In this document: positions 1-4,944 of the stretch, one piece after another
Position numbering within the stretch: the stretch's first letter is position 1
Layout: every line of letters begins with the position of its first letter
Origin: an uncultured beta proteobacterium
GTDB taxonomy: Bacteria; Pseudomonadota; Gammaproteobacteria; Burkholderiales; Burkholderiaceae_C
Direction: 5' to 3'
Assembly: GCA_903870955.1 (NCBI GenBank)
Contig: CAIQEX010000048.1
Location: 1 to 5,589, forward strand
DNA length: 5,589 nt
Program-made: the position numbers and the translations under genes
The notes under the pieces: model-generated
What the model saw: the letters and a program-made list of their open reading frames with translations, nothing else
Databases searched by the model: none
Told to the model about the DNA's origin: nothing

Positions 1-461
1 CCGACCTTGGTGCAGTTGCTCATGAGGGCGGGGGTGGCCTGCAGGTGAATCGAGTCCATCAGTTGCCGGTCGGCGCTGGACAGTGATTCGTTGCCAAACT
101 TGGCCGATAAATCTGCCGCTGGTACGGGCTCTTTGAGTTTTTCCAGCATTTGCCGGGCCGAGTCGTGCCCATAACGTGCCGCCAGATTCAGGTAGCGCAC
201 GCCCTGCGGACGGTCGTGTCGGCATTCGACGGCAATGGCACCAAACAGCGTCAGCGCATTGGCCGTTCCGCCAATGTTGTTGTGGCTGGACTGGTAACTG
301 CGCGCTTCTTTTTCCGCCCCGTCACAGTCGCCCGCGCGGGATAGCAGGCGCGCGCTTTGCGTGGTTTGGTCGAAATTGGGGCCGCTGTCGCGCACGTCTG
401 CGCAGCCCGATAGCGTCATGCATACCAGCGCGGTCACGGCCGATGCTGAAAGTTTGATCAC
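1..461 (-). CDS. Putative outer-membrane lipoprotein with Sel1-like stretch, 3' end cut by window
   Basis: The reading frame starts at GTG (459-461, minus strand) and stays open to the left edge, giving 153 residues without a stop. The N-terminus (MIKLSASAVTALVCMTLSGC) is a type II signal peptide: a basic residue, a hydrophobic stretch and the lipobox L17-S18-G19-C20, so Cys20 is the predicted lipidation site. The residue after Cys is Ala, not Asp, which in Gram-negative bacteria favours outer-membrane sorting. Residues 87-106 (GVRYLNLAARYGHDSARQML) resemble a Sel1-like repeat, with the A-x-x-G-H-x-x-A spacing, and residues 43-53 could be part of an earlier degenerate copy. Further cysteines lie at 46, 80 and 150. 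The precise role is unknown; Sel1-like proteins usually mediate protein contacts. The gene diverges from the exporter at 593. Lipoprotein status is well supported; the repeat assignment is weaker. Confidence 0.8.
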   Translation of the reverse strand, partial: MIKLSASAVTALVCMTLSGCADVRDSGPNFDQTTQSARLLSRAGDCDGAEKEARSYQSSHNNIGGTANALTLFGAIAVECRHDRPQGVRYLNLAARYGHDSARQMLEKLKEPVPAADLSAKFGNESLSSADRQLMDSIHLQATPALMSNCTKV

Positions 462-464
462 GAG

Positions 465-472
465 TCCCCCCT
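465..472 (-). promoter_or_regulatory. Ribosome binding site of the lipoprotein gene
   Basis: Read on the minus strand this is AGGGGGGA, ending 3 nt before the GTG at 461. It supports the GTG start, which is also the start that gives a complete lipoprotein signal peptide; the next internal ATG (residue 15) would remove most of that signal. Confidence 0.5.
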
Positions 473-529
473 GGACAAACCAATGTGGGCGACACGATAG
501 CATTGAATTCTTTCCCCTGTTGACTTGCC

Positions 530-548
530 GTGCTGGTTGAACCGGCAC
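530..548. promoter_or_regulatory. Operator-like imperfect palindrome in divergent promoter region
   Basis: The sequence GTGCTGGTT-G-AACCGGCAC has 9-bp arms around a single central base, with 8 of 9 positions complementary. It sits in the 131-bp gap between the divergent lipoprotein gene and the LysE-type exporter, 44 bp upstream of the exporter ATG. No T-run follows on either strand, so a terminator is unlikely. Possible promoter elements surround it (TTGACT at 520-525, CACAAT at 546-551) but their spacing of 20 bp is poor. A dimeric regulator binding site is the simplest reading; which regulator is not known. Confidence 0.4.
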
Positions 549-592
549 AATGGCTGGTGATAGGTCAATCGGAACCGTAGGAAATTAAATAA

Positions 593-1222
593 ATGAATCT
601 GCACACCTGGTGGCTGTTTGTGGCCATGGCCTTTGTAGTCTCCGCCACTCCCGGGCCCAACATGCTGCTGGTGATGAGCCACAGTGCGCGCTTTGGCTGG
701 CGCGCCGCGATTGCCACCATGTCGGGCTGCATGACGTCGCTGTTGGCCATGATGTGCGTCTCTGCCGCCGGCATGGGGGCGTTACTGCATGCGTTTCCCA
801 CCGTTTTTGATGCCATGCGTCTGGCCGGTGCGGCCTATCTGGCCTACCTGGGTGTGCAGGGCTGGCGCAGTCCCGTGCCACCTGACAGCGATGCGTCCGG
901 CCCCGTCGTGCGTGAGACCAAGCCCGCATCGCAGCTCTACCGCCAGGGCATGTTGGTGGCTGCCAGTAATCCCAAAGCCATCCTGTTTGCTGCCGCGTTC
1001 TTCCCCCAGTTTTTGGATCCCACCAGTCCGAAGTTGCCGCAGTTCGCCATATTGCTAAGCACCTTCGCCGTGATCGAGGTGAGTTGGTACCTGATCTATG
1101 CGCTGAGTGGCGACAGGCTTTCGCACTATTTGCGGCAGGCCCGCGTGATGCGGGTGTTCAACCGGGTCACGGGAGGCGTTTTTGTCGGCTTTGCGGCGTT
1201 GATGGCGACCGTGCGGGAATGA
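593..1222 (+). CDS. LysE/RhtB family amino-acid exporter
   Basis: This 209-residue inner-membrane protein belongs to the LysE/RhtB translocator family, which exports amino acids or small derivatives such as lysine, threonine, homoserine or leucine, driven by the membrane potential or proton gradient. Visible family marks are the N-terminal A-T-P-G-P-N-M signature (18-24), the LAGAAYLAYLG segment (77-87), and NPKAILFAAAFFPQF (126-140). Hydrophobic segments lie near 6-26, 38-65, 71-91, 119-141, 150-171 and 190-207, which fits the usual six-segment topology and family length of about 205-210. The polar loop at 92-116 is the typical linker. The ATG at 593 has AGGA at 579-582, about 10 nt upstream. 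No adjacent LysR or Lrp regulator gene is visible. The substrate cannot be read from the sequence. Confidence 0.93.
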   Translation: MNLHTWWLFVAMAFVVSATPGPNMLLVMSHSARFGWRAAIATMSGCMTSLLAMMCVSAAGMGALLHAFPTVFDAMRLAGAAYLAYLGVQGWRSPVPPDSDASGPVVRETKPASQLYRQGMLVAASNPKAILFAAAFFPQFLDPTSPKLPQFAILLSTFAVIEVSWYLIYALSGDRLSHYLRQARVMRVFNRVTGGVFVGFAALMATVRE

Positions 1223-1249
1223 GACTCATCGAAAGGGAAGTGCCAACCC

Positions 1250-1275
1250 GCGTTAACCACGCACCGTATTAACGC
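1250..1275. repeat. Inverted repeat between convergent genes
   Basis: GCGTTAA (1250-1256) and TTAACGC (1269-1275) are perfect 7-bp complements separated by 12 nt. It lies 27 nt after the exporter stop and 59 nt after the GST stop on the other strand. It could be a transcript-end hairpin, but neither side carries a T-run, so a strong intrinsic terminator is not supported. Confidence 0.35.
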
Positions 1276-1294
1276 CAAACAGGCACCACCATGG

Positions 1295-1310
1295 GGCGCC
1301 AAGTGGCACC
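1295..1310 (-). terminator. Weak hairpin downstream of the GST gene
   Basis: On the minus strand the RNA reads GGUGCC-ACUU-GGCGCC, a 6-bp stem closed with one G-U pair and a 4-nt loop, starting 24 nt after the GST stop. On the plus strand the same site would carry a C-A mismatch, so the fold favours the GST transcript. There is no following U-run, so it may protect a 3' end instead of terminating by itself. Confidence 0.25.
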
Positions 1311-1334
1311 GTTATGGAGTTTGTTGTTTCGGCG

Positions 1335-1991
1335 TCAGAACTCTGCGTCGAGTTCGTCGATCTCATCGGGCTCTGCCTTGGCGGCTTTCACCCACTCCTG
1401 CATGGCCGGTAGCGCCATGATGGCCTTGGCATAGCCAGCGCAGGCCTTGTCCAAGGGTACGTCGTAACTCAAAAAGCGTGTCACCACCGGTGCATACATG
1501 GCATCGGCCAGGGTCGGGTGCTTGCCGAACAAATAGGGGCCTTTGTAGGTGGACAGGCACTCGGTCCAGATCTCCTTCACACGGTCGACATCTGCCTGCG
1601 CGCGTGACCACAGTTTGAAGCCCGGAAAGTGCGCCTTGATGTTCATCGGCAACGAGCCGCGCAGCGAGGCAAAACCGGAGTGCATTTCGCCGCAAATCGC
1701 GCGGCAATGGGCCCGCGCTTTGATGTCTGCGGGAAGCAAACCAGCCTTGGGTTTGATTTCGTTGAGGTATTCGCCAATCGCCAGCGTGTCCCACACCTTC
1801 AGGCCGTTGTGCTGCAGTGAAGGCACCAACATGCTGGACGAAAGCAGCAGCATTTCGGCCTTCATGGCCGGGTCGTCTGGAGAGATCACGTGTTCGGTGA
1901 AGTCCAACTCGGCAAAGCGGGCCATGAGCCAACCGCGCAAGGCCCAGGCACCGTAGTTCTTGCTGCTGATCGTCAATACTGCTTTGGGCAT
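1335..1991 (-). CDS. Glutathione S-transferase family protein
   Basis: This is a 218-residue cytosolic GST-like protein with an N-terminal thioredoxin-like domain (about 1-80) and a helical C-terminal domain (about 90-205). The glutathione site shows V56-P57-S58-L59 (cis-proline loop) and D68-T69, the usual acidic-Ser/Thr pair that holds the gamma-glutamyl group. The C-terminal domain has EMHSGFASLRGSLPMN (102-117) and T-L-A-D (160-163), the helix-capping motif, and ends in the ELD-EF tail I associate with a proteobacterial GST subfamily. The N-terminal segment reads SSKNYGAWALRGWL, whereas relatives as I recall them often have Ser-Ser after KNY. The likely activity is glutathione conjugation or thiol-dependent detoxification, substrate unknown. 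I chose ATG 1991 over TTG 1997 because AGGA at 2000-2003 is 8 nt from the ATG but only 2 nt from the TTG. It converges on the exporter and diverges from phaZ. Confidence 0.9.
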   Translation of the reverse strand: MPKAVLTISSKNYGAWALRGWLMARFAELDFTEHVISPDDPAMKAEMLLLSSSMLVPSLQHNGLKVWDTLAIGEYLNEIKPKAGLLPADIKARAHCRAICGEMHSGFASLRGSLPMNIKAHFPGFKLWSRAQADVDRVKEIWTECLSTYKGPYLFGKHPTLADAMYAPVVTRFLSYDVPLDKACAGYAKAIMALPAMQEWVKAAKAEPDEIDELDAEF

Positions 1992-1999
1992 GGGCAATG

Positions 2000-2003
2000 T
2001 CCT
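2000..2003 (-). promoter_or_regulatory. Ribosome binding site deciding the GST start
   Basis: AGGA on the minus strand lies 8 nt from ATG 1991 and only 2 nt from the in-frame TTG 1997. Spacing therefore favours the ATG and a protein two residues shorter than the longest frame. Confidence 0.55.
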
Positions 2004-2092
2004 GGTTGGGTGGGATGTCGTGATCCGAGTCGCAAGCCTTGTGCCAGCAAGTGAAGTTTTCTGGCCCGTAACTTGCCTGTAATTGCATATAT

Positions 2093-2103
2093 CAGCGCTG
2101 CAG
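2093..2103. promoter_or_regulatory. Overlapping palindromes upstream of phaZ
   Basis: CAGCGCTG (2093-2100) is a perfect 8-bp palindrome overlapping CTGCAG (2098-2103), 25-35 nt before the phaZ ATG and just after the AT-rich stretch 2081-2092 (AATTGCATATAT). This is a plausible location for the start of the phaZ transcript and for a regulator. PHA regulators of the PhaR type are reported to bind TGC/GCA-rich sites, so PhaR is a possibility, but short palindromes in GC-rich DNA also occur by chance. Confidence 0.25.
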
Positions 2104-2118
2104 GCGTGTCACCAGACC

Positions 2119-2123
2119 AGGAG
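2119..2123 (+). promoter_or_regulatory. Ribosome binding site deciding the phaZ start
   Basis: AGGAG sits 4 nt before ATG 2128. The longer in-frame start at ATG 2083 has no such site, and its extra 15 residues do not resemble a depolymerase N-terminus, so 2128 is preferred. Confidence 0.6.
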
Positions 2124-2127
2124 TTCC

Positions 2128-3348
2128 ATGCTTTATCAGGCTTACCAGATTCACTCGGACGCAACATCGCCGTTGCGCCTCATGTCCCAGATCGGAAGCA
2201 GTGTTTTTGGAGTGAGTCAATCGAATGGAGGCGTTCTCAGCAAGGTCTCAGCCGCACTGGATGTGTTTTCGCGTTTACGTCTCACCCACGCGCGGCCTGA
2301 TTTCGGCATTGATGCCGTCACGTTGACCGACAGGACGGTTGCCGTTGCGGAAGAGGTGACACTGGATTTGCCTTTCGGGCGTCTGCTGCATTTCAAAAAG
2401 AACCTCGGCGTTGAGTTGGAAACACAGCCCAAAGTTTTGTTAGTGGCTCCCCTGTCCGGTCATTTTGCGACGCTGCTGCGTGAGACCGCCCGCACACTGC
2501 TGCAGGACCACGATGTCTACATCACCGACTGGCGCAACGCGCGGGATGTGCCCCTGACCAAGGGCGCCTTCAGTTTGGATGACTACATCGACTACATGAT
2601 TCGGTTCCTGGAAACAATGGGTCCTGGCGGCCATGTGGTTGCGGTATGCCAACCCTGTGTGGCGGCGCTGGCGGCCACGGCCATCATGGCCGAGGATGAC
2701 AATCCCTGCCAGCCGCGCAGCCTGACGCTGATGGCCGGCCCGGTGGACTGCCGGGTCAATCCGACCGCCGTGAACGAACTGGCCAACAGCAAGCCGATCG
2801 AGTGGTTTGAAAAGAACCTGATCAGCCGTGTGCCCCTGCCGCATGCCGGCTTTATGCGTCGGGTCTATCCGGGCTTTGTGCAACTCAGCGCTTTCATGGC
2901 CATGAACCCGGAGCGCCACAAGCAGGCCTTTGTCGATATGTACCGGCATCTGGCCGATGGCGAGCACGACAAGGCCCACGGCATCCAGGTTTTTTATGAC
3001 GAGTACCTGGCGGTCAATGACCTGCCCGCCGAGTTTTATCTGGAAACCATCGTCAAGGTCTTTCAGACCTATGACCTGGCCAAGGGCGAGTTGATGTTCC
3101 GTGGGCGCCGGGTCGACACCAAAGCCATTCGCCGAACCGCGCTGATGACGGTTGAAGGTGAGCGCGATGACATTTGTGCCGTGGGCCAAACGGTGGCTGC
3201 ACAGGACTTGTGCAGCAACATCCGTCCCTACCTAAAGAACCACCATGTGCAGACCGGCGTAGGCCACTACGGCGTGTTTAGCGGCAAGCGCTGGAACCAG
3301 CAGATTTACCCGCGCGTGCGGGATGCCATTCATGCCAGCAATGGTTAA
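2128..3348 (+). CDS. phaZ: Intracellular polyhydroxyalkanoate (PHB) depolymerase
   Basis: This is a 406-residue alpha/beta-hydrolase-type enzyme that breaks down stored poly-3-hydroxybutyrate granules in the cytoplasm, releasing hydroxybutyrate units for acetyl-CoA metabolism. No signal peptide is present, as expected for the intracellular class. The N-terminus MLYQAYQIHSD is characteristic of the PhaZ1 family. In place of the serine lipase box the nucleophile region is V-C-Q-P with Cys174, matching the catalytic cysteine known from the Ralstonia eutropha enzyme (Cys183, Asp355, His388). The spacing places the other triad members at Asp347 (in EGERDDIC) and His380 (in GVGHYGVFSG). The APLSGHFATLLR (107-118) and DWRNARDVPL (134-143) segments fit the hydrolase core and are conserved in family members. 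Length is close to the usual roughly 400-420. It is followed after 26 nt by a 90-residue ORF that may be co-transcribed. Confidence 0.95.
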   Translation: MLYQAYQIHSDATSPLRLMSQIGSSVFGVSQSNGGVLSKVSAALDVFSRLRLTHARPDFGIDAVTLTDRTVAVAEEVTLDLPFGRLLHFKKNLGVELETQPKVLLVAPLSGHFATLLRETARTLLQDHDVYITDWRNARDVPLTKGAFSLDDYIDYMIRFLETMGPGGHVVAVCQPCVAALAATAIMAEDDNPCQPRSLTLMAGPVDCRVNPTAVNELANSKPIEWFEKNLISRVPLPHAGFMRRVYPGFVQLSAFMAMNPERHKQAFVDMYRHLADGEHDKAHGIQVFYDEYLAVNDLPAEFYLETIVKVFQTYDLAKGELMFRGRRVDTKAIRRTALMTVEGERDDICAVGQTVAAQDLCSNIRPYLKNHHVQTGVGHYGVFSGKRWNQQIYPRVRDAIHASNG

Positions 3349-3362
3349 TTTCAATGGTTGAT

Positions 3363-3368
3363 GGGGAG
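3363..3368 (+). promoter_or_regulatory. Ribosome binding site deciding the small-ORF start
   Basis: GGGGAG lies 6 nt before ATG 3375 and 3 nt before ATG 3372. The upstream in-frame ATG 3354 would place this site inside the coding region, so 3375 is the best-spaced start. Confidence 0.5.
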
Positions 3369-3374
3369 TTAATG

Positions 3375-3647
3375 ATGAACTTGCAAGAAACCATCTTCAG
3401 CATATTTCCGGGTTGCTCCCTGAATGGCGAAGTCAGCGAGGATGGCATGTACGAAGTCGGTGGAATCACCGGGGCCATGGTGCCGCAAAACTGCAAGGTG
3501 TTGGCCAGTGGAGTGTTTCAGTACGCCACCAGCGAACGATCACGCCGGACCTACTTGGTGCAGGCCAACGAGTTGTTTCTGATGGTGCGCATTCTCCCGG
3601 ATGCCTCCAACCACTTGTGTGCGCAGATCATGGAGCGCTGCCACTGA
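3375..3647 (+). CDS. Uncharacterised 90-residue protein downstream of phaZ
   Basis: I do not recognise this protein. It is a soluble-looking 90-residue polypeptide beginning MNLQETIFSIFPGCSLNGEV, with no signal peptide, no long hydrophobic segment and no obvious nucleotide or metal site. It has four cysteines (14, 40, 82, 89) and alternating hydrophobic/polar stretches, such as 60-74 (YLVQANELFLMVRIL), that suggest beta strands in a small mixed fold. Support for being real includes a good ribosome binding site (GGGGAG), a position 26 nt after phaZ on the same strand, and no competing gene. ATG 3372 and ATG 3354 are alternative in-frame starts giving 91 and 97 residues. Co-transcription with phaZ would suggest a link to PHA granule turnover, but that is inference from position only. 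Confidence 0.7.
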   Translation: MNLQETIFSIFPGCSLNGEVSEDGMYEVGGITGAMVPQNCKVLASGVFQYATSERSRRTYLVQANELFLMVRILPDASNHLCAQIMERCH

Positions 3648-3661
3648 GCGTGTCGGGGTAA

Positions 3662-3677
3662 CCCTCTGGGAGGAGGG
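3662..3677 (+). terminator. Possible weak hairpin before the oxidoreductase gene
   Basis: CCCTC (3662-3666) and GAGGG (3673-3677) are perfect 5-bp complements with a 6-nt loop, 14 nt after the small-ORF stop. The following bases CGTTGTT hold only a poor T-run. It might weakly separate the phaZ transcript from the downstream gene, or be chance. Confidence 0.22.
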
Positions 3678-3712
3678 CGTTGTTCCAGGTGCTAGAGTGA
3701 AATGCATTCACC

Positions 3713-3716
3713 GGAG
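3713..3716 (+). promoter_or_regulatory. Ribosome binding site deciding the oxidoreductase start
   Basis: GGAG lies exactly 6 nt before ATG 3723. The upstream in-frame ATG 3702 has only a weak GAGTGA, and the site at 3713 would lie inside that longer frame, so the shorter protein is preferred. Confidence 0.55.
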
Positions 3717-3722
3717 CACGCC

Positions 3723-4865
3723 ATGCCAAACCAAGCAACATTCACGGGACTTCAACTTCGCTCGCTGGTCAAAACCAGTGGTCAATTGGAGTTGTCTTTG
3801 CACACGATCACAACACCCCCACCCGGGCCAGACGAAGTCGTTGTGCGCATTGAAGCAACACCCATCAATCCGTCGGATATCGGGCTGCTATTTGGCGCCG
3901 CCGACATCACCACCAGCACGCTGTCCGGTTCACCCGAACAACCGGTTGTCACGATGACCATTGCCGAGGCGGCGATGAGGAGCATGTTGGCCCGAGTGGA
4001 CCAGTCGCTCCCCGTGGGCAACGAAGGTGCCGGTGTGGTCGTAGCCGCCGGCACGTCGGAGGCCGCACAAGCCTTGCTGGGTAAAACCGTCGCGGTCTTG
4101 GGTGGTGCGATGTATGCGCAATACCGCTGCATTTCCGTCAAACAATGCCTGGTCTTGCCCGAGGGCACTGCGCCCGCTGACGGCGCATCGTGCTTCGTTA
4201 ATCCGCTCACTGCGCTTGGCATGGTTGAAACCATGCGGCGGGAGGGTCACCACGCATTGGTGCATACCGCCGCTGCGTCCAACCTGGGACAGATGCTCAA
4301 CAAGATTTGTCTGAAGGACCACATCGCGCTGGTCAACATCGTGCGCAAGCCGGAACAGGCGGCGATTCTGAAAGAGTTGGGTGCGCTGCATGTGTGTGAC
4401 ACCTCGTCGCCCACTTTCATGGCCGATCTGACGCAGGCACTGGTCGAGACCGGCGCCACCATCGCCTTTGATGCAACCGGCGGTGGTCGACTTGCGGGAC
4501 AGATTTTGACCTGCATGGAAGCGGCGCTCAACCGCAAACCGGGTGAGTACAGCCGCTATGGCTCCACCACCCACAAGCAGGTTTATATCTATGGCGGCCT
4601 CGACACCCGGCCGACAGAGTTCACGCGCAACTTTGGGTTTTCCTGGGGCATGGGGGGCTGGCTCTTGTTCCCGTTTTTGCAGCGCATCGGCGAGGCTGCA
4701 GCGCAGACTTTGCGCCAGCGTGTGGCGTCAGAACTCACGACCACCTTTGCCAGCCGGTATTCAAGGGAGATTTCTCTGGCGCAAGCGCTCCAACCTGACG
4801 TGATTGCGGTGTATGGCCAGCGTTCAACCGGCACCAAGTACCTGATCAATCCGCAAAAAGCGTAA
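3723..4865 (+). CDS. Zinc-free medium-chain dehydrogenase/reductase (quinone oxidoreductase-like)
   Basis: This is a 380-residue cytosolic member of the MDR superfamily, probably an NAD(P)H-dependent reductase of quinones, enones or enoyl thioesters; the substrate is unknown. The GroES-like N-terminal domain contains A-T-P-I-N-P-S-D (45-52) and G-N-E-G-A-G-V-V-V (99-107), both typical of quinone oxidoreductase relatives. The cysteine cluster that holds structural zinc in alcohol dehydrogenases is not seen. The Rossmann part begins near VHTAAASNLGQ (180-190), where a small-residue loop replaces the classic GxGxxG, and includes FDATGGG (249-255). The stretch between NPSD and GNEG is about 46 residues, longer than in ordinary quinone reductases. 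Together with GGLDTRPTEF (291-300), the WGMGGWLL segment and the terminal YLINPQ, this fits a distinct proteobacterial subfamily as I recall it. It lies 75 nt after the small ORF and ends before a strong terminator. Confidence 0.88.
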   Translation: MPNQATFTGLQLRSLVKTSGQLELSLHTITTPPPGPDEVVVRIEATPINPSDIGLLFGAADITTSTLSGSPEQPVVTMTIAEAAMRSMLARVDQSLPVGNEGAGVVVAAGTSEAAQALLGKTVAVLGGAMYAQYRCISVKQCLVLPEGTAPADGASCFVNPLTALGMVETMRREGHHALVHTAAASNLGQMLNKICLKDHIALVNIVRKPEQAAILKELGALHVCDTSSPTFMADLTQALVETGATIAFDATGGGRLAGQILTCMEAALNRKPGEYSRYGSTTHKQVYIYGGLDTRPTEFTRNFGFSWGMGGWLLFPFLQRIGEAAAQTLRQRVASELTTTFASRYSREISLAQALQPDVIAVYGQRSTGTKYLINPQKA

Positions 4866-4876
4866 GCCACGCGAAC

Positions 4877-4908
4877 AAAAAAAGCCGGACCCTTGGGCCC
4901 GGCTTTTT
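4877..4908. terminator. Bidirectional intrinsic terminator
   Basis: A GC-rich stem, GCCGG (4884-4888) with CCGGC (4899-4903), is extended inward by CCC/GGG past an A-C mismatch. It is flanked by seven A (4877-4883) and five T (4904-4908), which also pair with each other. Plus-strand RNA ends in U5 and minus-strand RNA in U7, so it can stop both the oxidoreductase transcript (stop 4865) and the convergent actP transcript (stop 4945). This is the clearest regulatory structure in the window. Confidence 0.93.
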
Positions 4909-4915
4909 AATGGAA

Positions 4916-4933
4916 GCGCAACCTTCGTTGCGC
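4916..4933. repeat. Second hairpin between the actP stop and the terminator
   Basis: GCGCAAC (4916-4922) and GTTGCGC (4927-4933) are perfect 7-bp complements around a 4-nt loop (CTTC on plus, GAAG on minus), 11 nt after the actP stop on the minus strand. It has no T-run, so it may stabilise the actP mRNA 3' end or assist the adjacent terminator. Confidence 0.55.
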
Positions 4934-4944
4934 AAACATTTCGC

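Noticed and set aside
176..457. Plus-strand open frame of 93 codons opposite the lipoprotein gene
   Set aside because: The minus-strand frame has a lipobox, a signal peptide and a ribosome binding site, whereas the plus-strand product is Arg/Ala/Pro-rich with no family resemblance.
520..551. Sigma-70 promoter TTGACT / CACAAT upstream of the exporter
   Set aside because: The -35-like box is good but the spacer to the only -10-like box is 20 bp. It is noted within the palindrome entry and not called as a promoter.
1363..2088. Minus-strand open frame of 241 codons overlapping the GST gene
   Set aside because: It covers almost all of a well-supported GST in another frame and its translation is low-complexity and rich in Arg, His, Gln and Gly, typical of out-of-frame reading of GC-rich genes.
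2083..2127. N-terminal extension of phaZ from ATG 2083
   Set aside because: It has no ribosome binding site and the family N-terminus begins at MLYQ, encoded from 2128 behind AGGAG.
2440..3189. Long open frame of 249 codons on the minus strand inside phaZ
   Set aside because: Its codons lie in register with those of phaZ, so GC-rich codon choice on the sense strand removes antisense stops. The product resembles no protein, and phaZ has a complete catalytic triad.
3930..4574. Minus-strand open frame of 214 codons inside the oxidoreductase gene
   Set aside because: It is antisense to a gene with clear MDR motifs and shows no recognisable domain.
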